In this document: positions 1 to 11,225 of the stretch, piece by piece | Layout: the number at the start of each line of letters is the position of its first letter | How positions within the stretch are numbered: the first letter of the stretch is position 1 | Source of the DNA: Dermacentor variabilis | Taxonomy: Eukaryota; Arthropoda; Arachnida; Ixodida; Ixodidae | Assembly (NCBI RefSeq): GCF_050947875.1 | Contig: NC_134574.1 | Location: 153,910,051-153,974,050 of the forward strand | Length of the DNA stretch: 64,000 nucleotides | Reading direction: 5' to 3' | Position numbers and translations under genes: made by a program | The notes under the pieces: generated by a model | The model's input: the letters and a program-made list of their open reading frames with translations, nothing else | What the model was told of the DNA's origin: nothing | Databases searched by the model: none

Positions 1-39
1 CTCACGGGGCGGGGCGCCCGCCACATCGCCTTTGAGCGG

Positions 40-99
40 GTGGTGGTGGTGGTGGTAGTGGTGGTGGTGGTGGGGGGGGGGGGGATAATAATAATAATA
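40..99. repeat. (TGG)n, poly-G and (ATA)n compound microsatellite
   Basis: About eleven GGT units with one imperfect unit run into 13 consecutive G and then five ATA units. This is simple sequence with no coding signal. Confidence 0.95.
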
Positions 100-900
100 T
101 ATCAGCCAAGGCCATTGCTCGGCAAGGACACATTGTGCAACCCGTGAGCGATCGAGTCCCGTCCGGCCTGTGAGTACCGCGCGCTCGGAATTCGCAATTC
201 GACGACCCTGTTTTTTCTTCTTCTTCTTCCTCCGTCTTTTTTTCTTTTTTTTTTTTGCGCCGGCCGTGTCCCTCCACAGCTTCTGGAAGTATAAGCCGAA
301 ACATGTACGCAAGATGACGCAACTGAAAACAAAAAAAAAAAAAAAATCCGCATGGGAACTTGTTTCAGCCGTTTTGTAGTATACAGATGCCGGCCACGAA
401 AGCCTACCGTGTATGTGTGCCTAAGGCAGCGGCAATCTACAGGGAGTCCCAGCTAACTTCAGCCAAGCTGTTCAACGGGAAAAAAAAAGAAAAAGAAAGA
501 AAGCCTTAGTTAAAACAACACGGTACGGTGCACGATGCGATTTTAAGACCTATACCGTGTTCGGTCGCGAAACCTCTATATAACGACCGAACACAAGTCT
601 TATAACTGTATCTCTCACGGTGTCCTTTTAATTTTTCTCCTTTTTTTTCGTTGAAGAGCTACAGCCTAACGTTAGCTGGAACAAACGGAAGCGTCAATAA
701 ACGTGTCTACATTATCCAACAACAACATGGCAAAGCATGGAGAGAGGATGGGAGGGCGAGGGCGTGGTGTTCGGCATGACACTCTTCGGAACATCAGCAG
801 ACACAGAAGGGTGATATGGTATGGGCTAGTCGGTTCGTTTTTCTTGCGTCCCTTGTCCCTTCTTCGCGCTGTACCACACAATCAGCAGACAGTTGCAGCA
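100..900. other. Unassigned tract with poly-T and poly-A runs
   Basis: Mixed-composition sequence with pyrimidine-rich runs near 210-260, an A run at 331-346 and an A/G run near 480-500. I see no conserved coding frame, terminal repeats or RNA fold. Confidence 0.5.
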
Positions 901-1450
901 TGGCCCAAACCAGCGCTCTATATAGCTTCGCGTTGCAACGGCAGCGCCGCAACACGCGCCGCCTAAACATCGAGCTGAGGAAACACTTTTCAGCAGTAGC
1001 AACCGCGTGCACGGCCATTTTTCCGCGTCAGCAAGTTCACCGTCCGTCTCGAGCCACACGCGAGCGTCCACCGTGTGCGGCTATACGCGAGTGGACAGCG
1101 GCGTTATACAGAACGCAGTACAAGAAGCGAATGTGATCCTCTCAACGCGCGCATACACATGGCCACGGGCAGAGCCTGCGTGGTAATCGGACGAGTCGGG
1201 CTAAAAAGCAAACGTTGATTGCCTACGTAGGCGCGCGCTCTCTGTTACCGTTCAAAACGCCGTGCCAGTTTTCGCAGCCCTCCATGTGCCGGACGACGGC
1301 ATATATTTTAGGCGCACACTCAAACTGTCGTACAACGGCCCTCCTGCAAGCAACGCTACCTATATAGACTGCCCCAGGCCAGCGCTGGTTCCTCATAGCG
1401 AGGATGGAGGAAACACGCACACTTTGGCGCACTATATAGCTCCGTGGTAC
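900..1450. repeat. Dispersed repeat family R1a, copy 1
   Basis: This stretch shares an ordered series of blocks with 1795-2215 and 6565-6905. The blocks are a CAGCAAGTTCACCG-like block followed by a CTCGAGCCAC-like block, a GGCCACGGGCAGAGC block, an AACGTTGAT block, a GCCGGACGACGG block and a CCTGCAAGCAACGC-like block near a TATATAG. The copies are clearly diverged. No terminal repeat, target duplication or coding frame is evident, so the class is unknown. Confidence 0.5.
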
Positions 1451-1532
1451 TGAATGCGCATGCTCTGAGTATGTATATACATAGTATGCACGTACGTCAT
1501 TAAAGGATACCCCACGACTTCCCGATTACGGC

Positions 1533-1585
1533 GGCGCCATGTTGGGGAACCTATAGGCTGTTGATAAGGTTCCCCAAGATGGCGG
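1533..1585. other. Imperfect hairpin around TTGGGGAACC
   Basis: The arms at 1533-1552 and 1567-1585 pair through TTGGGGAACC/GGTTCCCCAA and continue outward over CCAT/ATGG with a few mismatches. The loop is about 14 nt. It may be the core of a small foldback repeat. Confidence 0.5.
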
Positions 1586-1794
1586 AAGGTATAGCGGAAG
1601 CAGACGACAGCAGCGGATGTGACGTCACGTGCATACTATGCGTACCGCGAGGTGCACCTCGTGTTTCGCGAACGCATCGCTCTGTAACTAAGAGCAAGCA
1701 CACGAAAAAAGAAGAAGAAAAAAAACGTTACGCGCTCGATAACGCTGCGGGCATGCGCATTCCAGATATAAGCTATTCCGCGAAACACGCAGTT

Positions 1795-2215
1795 TTATGG
1801 GCAACCAGCGCTGAAACTTCGCGTGCCAACAGCCAGCGCCGTAACACACAGCCTATATAGCGAGCGGTGGACACAATTTACAGTATAGCACATGCTACGC
1901 TTTTGGCATCAGCAAATTCACCGCTCGTTTCGAAGCACATGTGTCCGGCCTCTGACCTGTCTGGGCAGCGACGTGCTATAGAACATAGCAGCACGTGCGC
2001 TTCTCGCAACACGTACATGGTCATGAACAGAACTTGACTGCAGGTGCATCTGCCTACAAGCGAACGTTGATGCAAGCGCTCGTCTAGCTGCTAACGTTAA
2101 GTATGCCGTGCAATCTTCGTGGCCTCCCTATACCGGACGGTGTCACCATATTTGAGTACCACAAGCAAGCTCCCGTAGCGCCTCCTGGCCAGCGCCGGTT
2201 CCACATATATGCTGT
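1795..2215. repeat. Dispersed repeat family R1a, copy 2
   Basis: Carries the same ordered landmarks as 900-1450: CAGCAAATTCACCG, CTCGTTTCGAAGCAC, CGAACGTTGATG, ATACCGGACGG and a GGCCAGCGCCGGTTCC end. Divergence from copy 1 is substantial. Confidence 0.5.
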
Positions 2216-2909
2216 TCGATAAAGCACATATAGATCTGCCCGTCACGGTTAGCGGTCAGCGATCGAATCACGTGAGCAGCACGCTTGCCAGACTGCCCTA
2301 TGTAGTTTGTTAGCCACTGCTGGCGGCGGCACCAGGACTTGTCGTCCCCGTGGCAACCAAGTGGCACTTGCAGTGCCACACATCGTCGTCGCAGCTTCTT
2401 CAAGCGACACCTCAAGTTCGACCTCAAGTTCGACCGCGAGAACGCGTCTCGGCTTTTTTGCACCGCCTGAAAGAGGAGAAAGTGGCAATTCTGATCACGC
2501 AAGTTTCGAAGAGTGATCGACCATGAGAGGTCGTGGTTTCTCGCCAATCCTAAAAATACCTTTATAGGTTTTTTTTTTTTTTTTTACGTTCACGAAGAAT
2601 TTGAAGTTTTCTCACTTCTGCGTGCCTCCTGTGCGCATCTTTAGAGCGTTTTCTTTGTTTCGTATTTTTTTTTTCCTACGAGCATTTACCTCTTATATTG
2701 ATCACCGTATTGACATAGAGCGCAAAAAAGAAAAAGAAATATCGAAATAATGTCAATATGCAAGAGACAAACATGTTCACAATCTTTCATTAACCGGACC
2801 TCTCAGGAATGGCACAACCTTCCAGGACCAATCGCCCGTTGACCACACCCATTTTAGCAGCGCTTCAGCTAACATTGCTTATATGCAGGCACATAACCTT
2901 ACACATATG
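2216..2909. other. Unassigned tract
   Basis: Mixed sequence with T runs near 2570-2585 and 2664-2675 and an A/G run near 2725. No gene, terminal repeat or known element recognised. Confidence 0.45.
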
Positions 2910-2910
2910 T

Positions 2911-3150
<240 letters not shown>

Positions 3151-3474
3151 CCACTCGGCATGATGCACACTGAACCAACTTATGCCACTTTTCGGGAGCA
3201 CATTGAGAAATGCAAGTTTCCGCATAGGACCCATCGACCACCACTGTCGAACGTTCTTCACGTCCCGGGAAGGAGGCAGGACGCCTCCCCTCGCACACAC
3301 GTGTGACCTTTCGGCTCCGCGACCGAAGTGGCAACACCGGCTGCGTGCTGCTTTCTGGGAGGCGGGAGGGGGAGCATGCAGGCAGCTAAGCACGTGCCGA
3401 ACGCTCGTTCAAATCACCGCGGACGCTGGGAGCATTGCGGACATACGAAACCTTCGGACGACGACCCGAACATA

Positions 3475-3850
3475 ACCCCTTCTTCGAATCGAATACTCAC
3501 CGTTCGTAAATGCGAATATTTCTCGAATAGCTCTCGAATTCCTCCAAAAAAAAAAAAAAAAAAGAACCTCCAACCGCGCGCGATAAAACAAGAAATTGGA
3601 CCAAACGTGGGATAACAATTTCCAACGTCGTTCATACATCGTATATAGACATAAAACGCGCCAATACAATACACTACAATACATATACATCTATAGTGGG
3701 GCGTATTAAAGGTCGTTTTGCGTTAATTGCAAGAAGGGTTGTTCATTATTCGGAAACTGTTCGAAAAATATCCAGTTTTCGATTCGATTTTGGCACTATC
3801 TGATATGTTTTCGATTCTGTATTTATGTATTTGTTTATGTATTCGATTCG
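3475..3850. repeat. TTCGAAT-rich repeat segments
   Basis: Two segments (about 3480-3540 and 3740-3850) are dense in TTCGAA, GATTCGATT and TCGAATA motifs. A related segment lies at 11105-11225. The sharing suggests fragments of one dispersed family, but no borders or coding potential are visible. Confidence 0.4.
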
Positions 3851-3938
3851 GAATCGCGCAAGCGCGCTGCTCTACAGCTGATCGAGCGGGCGCGTTGGTT
3901 CCTAACGCAAAGCGTGACCTTGTGTACTTATGGAATCG

Positions 3939-3973
3939 GATCATACTTGCAAGTCGTGCTTGCAAGTATGATC
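3939..3973. other. Perfect hairpin, 15-bp stem and 5-nt loop
   Basis: The arm GATCATACTTGCAAG at 3939-3953 is exactly complementary to 3959-3973 around the loop TCGTG. No promoter or terminator context is visible. Confidence 0.85.
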
Positions 3974-4195
3974 TGTGCCGGGTATGAAATGACGTCATCG
4001 AAGCCGTCATATCGTCGAATACGTCATCTCGTAAGCGCTGATTGGCCCACAGGTTCGCGACGGCCTCTCTGATTGGCTCAAAAGGCGCCATTGCGCAATT
4101 TGACAGGGAGTGCGTTCTCGCATCGCGGTTCCGAAAGCGAGCGATTCGCTTGCCCTAATGTGACTGGTCACAATCGCCCTTTCTTAAAAAAGAAA

Positions 4196-4373
4196 GAAAG
4201 AAAGAAACGATTAAATTCTAGGGTCTCATACGTGCCGAAACCACGATGTACGACTATGCGGAACGCCGCATAGTGGGGGATTAATTTTGACCACCTGTGG
4301 TTCTTGTGTAACGTGCACCCACGGTGCACGGACGCTTTTCTTTTTTTCGCATTTCGCCCCCACGGCAGCGCAA
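4196..4373 (-). mobile_element. Ruka-like tRNA-derived SINE, 3' part
   Basis: Read on the minus strand it holds the SINE body landmarks in order: GGGGGCGAAATGCGAAAA, a CGTGCAC block, GTGCACGTTA, AAGAACCACAGGTGGTCAAA, CCCCCACTATGCGGCGT and TTTCGGCACGTATGAGACCC. The tRNA-like head is missing, so this is a 5'-truncated copy. The complete copy at 29716-29951 serves as reference. Assignment to Ruka is from memory of the tick SINE. Confidence 0.75.
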
Positions 4374-4399
4374 CGCCAAATCCACTACACACAAACCGC

Positions 4400-6315
4400 G
4401 GCGACTTTCTTCGGCGAAAGCGCAATCTCTGACCAATCGCGCGAGAACGAGCGAGCGGGCAGTTCGACTTCCGAACCGTTATAAGGTCGTACCCCCAGAA
4501 CAACACTCTCGGCCCCGGCTGCAAGCCCAAGGACAAGGCAAGGTCGGTGCACCCATACCGCTGAGTGTATATATAACTGGCAACGACGCGTCACGATGGG
4601 TGTATACAATAAGCCTCGGTCGTCTGTATACGCACGACACGTATCAGAGAGCCCTTGACAATGCTCGAAGAGAAAGAGTGGTGGTCACACGGCCGCCGCG
4701 CGGACACCAAAGTGCACAACACCACTTTAGACTCGGTATGTACACATACAGCCGCACATATATGTGATGGCGGAGGCCGCTACAACGAAGCGCTTTTAAG
4801 ATAAACGGCCTGTTCCTGCGCTCGATGTCGCTATACGGCCGCACCGAGCGCAGCGGGTGGGAGCTCTCGCAAGCAATGACACGTTTTTTCTTCTTTTCTT
4901 TAATCACGTCTCGATCCGGTTGTCTGCCCCGGGGTCTGCGCTGTCGAATGTCGGAAACCTTCCAGCGTATCTCCACCGGCGGAGGAGAGGGCAGAGAAAT
5001 GGTGGTGGAGGGGAGAATCGCCATTAATCACGGCCGAACACCCAGTGCGCACCAGCGCGAGAGACAGCCGCCGCGATAATCGCGGCGCCTCGTCTTCCAT
5101 TTCTTATTTTTCTGCAATCCCTCCCTGGCAGCGTCACCAGGCGATCGAGGTTCTCGCCCCGTGTCACTCTCCTCGACCCGACCATAAGGAGCCACTGCAG
5201 TGCACACTGAACAGTCAGCGAGTATACGGTGACGTCACATTCTCGTGTGGCCACGCACCACGTGATACTCGATCGCTGCTTGGAAAAAAAATGATATTCT
5301 GCAGTGATACCGGTCGTATATACACTGGTACGCGTACACATTTCTGCACTTGCCTCGTCGCTTTCTTTTTTCCTTCTGTATGCTTACGTTATCTGTGTAT
5401 TCTGCAGGAGGTCACGCCATCATATTCTGGTATAAACTTCGTGACGTCCCCTTGCAATGTACGCTTTTACCAAGCTTAATTACGCGTGAACTCGGCAGAG
5501 AGAGATACACAGAGAGAGAGAGAAGCACGGAAAGGCAAGGAGGATGAGCAGAAGTCCATTCCTGGTTCAAAATTCTGAAATAAACTCGACCTTGCAACGG
5601 CTGAGTGGGCGCAGCTGTACTGGCTGCTGCTCAGCGGGGCGAACACCACCTTGACGTGCATGACCTTCACACGCTATAGATGTGGCGCCGGCCAGCGTCA
5701 TGGTCTTGTTCATGGACCACCGCGGCGTGAGTACTGGTTAACTAAATGTGCAAAGAGAAGCTACATACAGGCAGGCCAATCCGGCCATGACAAGCCGAGA
5801 CAAGCTGCAACTTCCGAGACGCTGCGCGTTTTTTACATGTATACTATACAGACTTTGGCAATTTCTCGTTCGGCATACACGGCCATGGTTCGCGCGCGCG
5901 CAAAGCGATGGCAAGGCGCCTCGAGTTTGGCGGCCTCACATGCGCAGACCGCATGCGCACACTCGCTGCTCTGACAGTCGTCCTCGGCTCACAAGCGGCG
6001 GTCGTAATTAACACCCCCCTCCGCCTTTCCGCAATCTAATCAGATCGCCACGCAACCATCGTCTTTCTTTTCTTTTCTTTCGTTTTCCGGCGGAGCGCAG
6101 GGAGTGCCACTGGATAATTCGAATCGAGCGATATCTGCAGAGCGCGGCTACGCTGGATGTACGCATCAGTGGTGCCCCGGCGGGACCTCCGAGCACGACT
6201 GGCGTTCTGAACGCGCCACCACGGCGAAGAACGCGGTCCCCATGGCATGCAGTGGCATACGGCAGTCATGCGCTCTTGGTGCGTGCGGTCGTACGGGCAA
6301 TTAACCATATGCGGC

Positions 6316-6316
<1 letters not shown>
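4400..6316. other. Unassigned tract
   Basis: I find no recognisable element. There is a short imperfect GA run at 5498-5525, T-rich runs near 4883 and 5363, and TGACGTCA-like sites (for example 5230-5236). Frames here are short and show no domain motifs. Confidence 0.4.
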
Positions 6317-6392
<76 letters not shown>

Positions 6393-6465
6393 TAGCCAGT
6401 GTAAGTACCGGCTGACTACACTGTGCTGGGGAAAGGGGTAAAGGGAATAAAAGGAGCAAGAAGAA
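6317..6465 (-). mobile_element. LINE 3' end with (TC)n tail, copy A
   Basis: A (GA)n tract at 6317-6389 is followed by GTTAGCCAG, a CCGGCTGAC block and a TGTGCTGGGGAAAGGGG block. On the minus strand this reads as LINE 3' untranslated sequence ending in (TC)n. The same unit occurs at 13446, 14044, 32964, 49733 and 52141, always with the dinucleotide tract on the same side. The copy at 14044-14515 carries the LINE coding end. Confidence 0.7.
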
Positions 6466-6564
6466 GGGAAAAAAATTCACACAGTAACGCGATGCTACGC
6501 ACGACAAAGACGCGTAGGCCTATAGTGAGCGGAGAAAAGCCTTTAGTATATATATACGGTGCGA

Positions 6565-6905
6565 TTTTGTTTCGGCAAATTTAGCGTTCACCTTGAGGCA
6601 CGTGTGTCTACATCTCCTGACCTAACGGGGAACCCGCGGCGTGCAAAAAACGCAGGAGCGCATGCGCTCCTGGAGACACGCACATCTAGCCACGGGCAGA
6701 GCTTAATTAACATGACACATCGGGCCAAAGAAAAACGCCGATATACATGCAGCCGGCACGCCTATATGCCATCGTTCAATGCGGCGTTTCATTTATGAGA
6801 CATCTCTATAACGGACGGCGTCCGCATATGTTAGCCGCACACTCAAACTGCCGCGCAGCGCGCCTGCTGGCGAGCGCTGGTTCGGCCGTACAAGGTGGAA
6901 CAGAG
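6565..6905. repeat. Dispersed repeat family R1a, copy 3
   Basis: Aligns by eye with 900-1450 and 1795-2215 through CGGCAAATTTAGCG, TGAGGCACGTGTGTC, AGCCACGGGCAGAGC, ACGGACGGCGTCCGCAT, GCACACTCAAACTG and CGAGCGCTGGTTC. It is the shortest of the three copies. Confidence 0.5.
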
Positions 6906-7680
6906 CGCAAGGCCCTTGGCAACAAACACGCCGTTTAAAGACAACGTTAAGCACGAGCTCCCGTCGCACCACGGGGAGCGCGCGGTGCATGCAAGCTCTG
7001 TGGGTGATGCAACAGGAATGGGAGTCGTTAAAGGAGCGCCGCGCCTCCTCCCAGCGCACCTAGCTTCCCGTCGGAGGACACCCAATTCGAGCGTCATTGT
7101 TCTACCGCTATGGGCCATTGTCTGGACCGGCGGCGAACGCGAAAGGGTGTCCGCTTGCGGTTCGGCTCAAAAGGCTGCCTTTCGCACGCACCGACGGAGT
7201 ACTTCTTTTCGGCATTTCGCGCTCGCGCCGGCTCGCGGGAGAAAGCGCCGAATAAATATATGCAAAGGTAAATGACGGACTGCTCGCTGCGGAAATTTCG
7301 GTTATCATGCACATTGTGAAGGGCTTAACCAATTATATAGGAATGGATCCGTTTGCGACAATTCGGTTGCTTGTATCTATACGACATCCCGACTGCCGAG
7401 CGCTCGTCGTGGAAGTTACGTGAGCAGATTCCGGGAGAACCGGAATACCGAATAAAGCGGGAGGGCGAAGTGGGGGGGGGGGGTTCGAACTAACGCATCC
7501 ACCACCGCGAGGGATTTAAATACTGACTGTGCCGGTGGAAATCCAGTCAGCCGTGGCAACCGGGGCAGCCACGCTTTTTCACGCCCACTGGCCACGTCCG
7601 AACGAAAGCCATGTCAGTGGCCACTTTTAGAGTTCGGAGTGGAAAGGCTCTGGAGAACTCCTATCGATACTGGTGAACGA
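6906..7680. other. Unassigned tract
   Basis: GC-moderate sequence with a G run at 7471-7483. Stop-free frames are short and share no motif with known families. No RNA gene or transposon end recognised. Confidence 0.4.
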
Positions 7681-7689
7681 CGGGACGAA

Positions 7690-8240
7690 ATGTCAAAGTC
7701 GACCACGTGGTGTCGTCTCCGGCCAATCAGAGGGCGCGCGCGCGCGCACTCTTCACGTGAGAGCCAGCGTGCGCGACGCGCGGACACCGAATCAACTTGG
7801 ACCTCGATCTCTTCTTTTTTCACGCCTGCGCGAGCCTCTCGAGCGGTATAATCGAGGCGGGCAAACAACGGGTCTTATAATCGAGACCCGCACAAGACCC
7901 CGACCACCATCGCGCACACTCGGACCGTTGTCGCCTTCTCTCGCCAGGGAGAGAGGAGAAGGGAGGGGTGGACCAGGAGACCGCGCGCAGCCCGCGGTTT
8001 TGGCCGCCCGCCCATTGGCCGCTTCGAGAGGGCTATTTTCTTCGCAGTGAGAGCGCCAAGCCTCCCGGAGAGGAGGCGGTGGGGAGGAGGCAGCGGCGCG
8101 TGCCCACAAGAGACCCGCGCAAGAATCCAGAGCGCGCGCGAGTGCCCCCCCCCTCCACCCCCTCCCCCCGCCCGTCCCCGCTCCACTCCACGCGCCCTTC
8201 CCATTATCTCATCTTTGTCACCTCGCCGTAATCAGCGGTG
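7690..8240. promoter_or_regulatory. GC-rich, CpG-dense island with CCAAT boxes (candidate promoter)
   Basis: The segment is strongly GC-rich and CpG-dense. It holds a CACGTG E-box near 7703, CCAATCAG near 7725, ATTGG (inverted CCAAT) near 8013, an alternating GC run at 7736-7748 and several C-rich or G-rich Sp1-like runs. This composition suits a housekeeping-type promoter or first exon. No adjoining coding exon was identified and the direction is unclear, so the call is weak. Confidence 0.25.
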
Positions 8241-8819
8241 GTACACTATAGTGCTCCTCCTCTGTCAGTAGTAAGCACAGTGGAGAGGCGCATTCGTTCT
8301 CTCTCTCTCTCGTCTGGCAACAGTGCTGACCATCACCGCCACTTTGCTATCCCCTCGCCTTTTGTGTGACCCCGAACGCTGGCTCCTTTGAAAAACACCC
8401 GCCGCATGCTGCCGGGTCGCAGCGGTGTTTTTCGGGACAAGAAACGCGGCGCGGCCCAGACGCGGTCCAGACGGGGCGTATCGCAACGAGGGCCCTGAAG
8501 AGCTTAGCGTCCTGACCGCTAGAGACTTCGAGAGGGACGCCGGGTGACCGCAATTTGGGGAAGCCCGTCCGCGATACGCGCGGGACCCAATGCTCGCGGT
8601 TTTATTTCAGTGCATCAGAACTTTGTCCGCGAGGTCGCTGCAGTCCAGGCCAAACGCTGTGACAATAGCTGTACGAAAACCCTATGCAGTAAGCGTTATC
8701 ACATCTCGGGCTATTCCAGGCCAGACGAGCGTTCGGGGAACATCCGACTATGGAACTTCCAAGCGAAGCGAGAAACGAAAGACCCGGCGTACGCAAGAAG
8801 AAGAAGAAGCTGAAGAAGA

Positions 8820-9132
8820 AGAAACTTTATTGAAGAATGGCCCGGCAGTTTTTGTTGTGGTGGACTCAGGTGGCGGCTCGAAGTCCTTGGACTCGGGCGG
8901 CATCTTCGGCTTGCCGGACGGCCTAGAGCTGGCCTGCCAACTCTGAACTTTTGAGAGCCGCCTCCCAGCGGCGGCGACGCCGATGGAGAAGGTCCCCGGC
9001 GGCTCCCGCAGCCGGGACGGCGTCGGGAAGAAGCGAGCTCGAGGCTTCCCGTACTCTGGCAACGGCCGCGATTACGGACGCGTCGCGAACGGAACTGGTT
9101 TCTTTACCTAACAAAACTTTTTTTTCCGACAT
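8820..9132 (-). pseudogene. LINE ORF2 C-terminal remnant with 3' end
   Basis: On the minus strand a frame from about 9132 ends ...RRRRRWEAALKSSELAGQL, hits an amber TAG at about 8923, and continues in the same frame with an AVRQAEDAARVQGL block to TGA near 8865. This resembles the end of a tick LINE ORF2 in which the LW tryptophan codon has become TAG; that match is from family memory. Downstream on the same strand come CAATAAAG at about 8832 and a (TTC)n-rich tail at about 8800-8825, an order expected for a LINE 3' end. The upstream part is absent, so this is a 5'-truncated dead copy. Confidence 0.5.
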
Positions 9133-9239
9133 CGGACCAGGACACGAACAGAAAAAGAAAGAAACAAAAAAGAAATCAGCAACGCGCTCAGCATGCAGGT
9201 CGCCATGCGAGAGGGGCAGACATGATCAGAAAGTCTAGG

Positions 9240-11100
9240 ACTATGTCTGATTTCAAAACCGAAGCAGCTGGAAGAACACCCGCCAAAGTATAGAGAGTGC
9301 GATGGACAGCAGTGTGCCAAGTATGGTATAACATCCCTTCGAGATTCTCGCGGGAAACCTGCACGAGGGAAGAACTGGGAAGTTTGCACAATACTGCGCC
9401 GATGCAGACCACAGCACTAAGTAGAACTTGCAATTCTACACGGCGGTCTCGCCGCTCTGCACTCACTTTTCATCTCGCTTCCCGCGTTTCATAGATGGCT
9501 GCGCCCCATAGCACACGGCCATCGCCAAAGCCCAATTACTTATTCCACCGCGACTGCCCGTAAGCTAACCATACATTATACCAGCCCCAAGTTGGGAAAC
9601 CCAAACTTTCCTCATCACGTACTCCCGGTGATTTCCCGCAATTACCGATTATAATCCAGTTGGTGTCCACCTTATGTTATTAGCATACATGCACCTATGC
9701 AGAATCAGTCAGGAGGTAAGGTTAATCACATGATACCAGCCCCAAGTTGCAATCCCCTCCTCTTATTTGCAGCTTTCATTACCGTGAACCACTCGGCGAT
9801 TCAACAACGGTAGGTATACAACGGCAGGTACACCTGATAAATGACTTTGTCGGACGCGACAAAGTCATTGTGCAATCATGCGCTGGGGGCGACGCGAACC
9901 CGGCGCATGGGACGAGGCCCAGCGACCGAAGAGCAGGAAACTTGCGATTATATATGGTGGTCATCCGTGCACGTTGCTAGGATACTTGGATGCCGTCAGA
10001 CAGTTGACGTCATCGTAGCCGCCATTACTTTTCGGGGTACTAGCACGCCTAGAAGCTGCGTGAACAAGACCAGAACGACAACAAATTTAAACCGGCGTAT
10101 CTTACACCGAGTTGGAATTCGACGTAACAATGATAATCTATCGAAAAAGCAGTCGCCGTCAGAAAGCAAAACTATGTAGGATATACGGAGAGCTGATGTG
10201 GGGCACCGACGCAATCTTGGCCGCCATGTTTGGGTACTATATATAGCACGGTGAAAAGCTGAGTCCGTGACGTCACGCGAAATATATACGCAACAAAACA
10301 GGCGCCTCGCTGCGCTACATGTAAATGACGGCGCTTATTCGCAGCTGTTGCAGCCAGGAAAATGCAGCCACGCAGCAGCTTTTAAACTGCACAGAAGCGA
10401 ATGGAATCGAATGCTTTTCTAATATAGTTTGCGAATAACGTACAGCCCCGATCTCTCCGATCAGCATCAAACAATTTTCACATCACGGTATTCGCAATAT
10501 TAGAAAGCTTCTGCTATTACACTGTCCATTACAAATCACTATTTATCAAAAGCACAAAGCGAGCATTAAAAACAACTAGGTTGTTTGTTCACGTATACTT
10601 AAGGCTCTTCGGACATTACGCGGTCACGCATTATTATATACAAATGTTATAAAGGCAATCTTGTGGGCCAATTGTGTACACCATCGCGACCAAACAACAA
10701 ATGCGCGCCGTCTTTGGCTATGGTTAGCAACGGGAGGGGGGGTGGTGCAAGAAACAAAGAAAAGAAAGAGAATAAAACACTGTGTCTAGTTCGAATGGTC
10801 ACGGCAGATGGCGCCACTATCACCTAAAGTATGTTCCAATGAATCACATTCAGAATTAGGCCAATCAGAGAACACGGTTGCTGCGTAAACAAAGAGTACC
10901 AAACAATACTTACTGCCTAATCTCATGTCTAAACAACATTTCACTGCGAGTGATAGTGTTTATAGCCGAAAAAGCCTGGCTGTCTGAGCGGCGCATCGCT
11001 CCTTTGAAAGTACGTTATGTCTATTGTGGCTGGAACGAATGTTCTCGTTTTTGCTTCGATTTCATTTCTAATCGCGCACAGTCGACGACGTGAAGTATTA
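9240..11100. other. Unassigned tract with a short direct repeat
   Basis: ATACCAGCCCCAAGTTG occurs at 9579-9595 and again at 9734-9750. The rest is AT-richer unique-looking sequence with TGACGTCA-like sites near 10006 and 10268. No gene or element recognised apart from the hairpin at 9840. Confidence 0.4.
9840..9869. other. Perfect 12-bp hairpin
   Basis: AATGACTTTGTC at 9840-9851 pairs exactly with 9858-9869 around a 6-nt loop. Confidence 0.8.
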
Positions 11101-11104
11101 AAAA

Positions 11105-11225
11105 AACACTCGAAAAGAAAATATTCCGAGTTTCGAATAGTGACTATTCGATAAGAGGATCGAATCGAAAAGGACAACATTAATACGATTCGACATTCGA
11201 AAGTTTCGGATATTCGCACGCCCCC
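11105..11225. repeat. TTCGAAT-rich repeat segment
   Basis: Dense in TTCGAA, ATTCGAT and ATTCGACATTCGAAA motifs, similar in character to 3475-3850. Borders are unclear. Confidence 0.35.
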
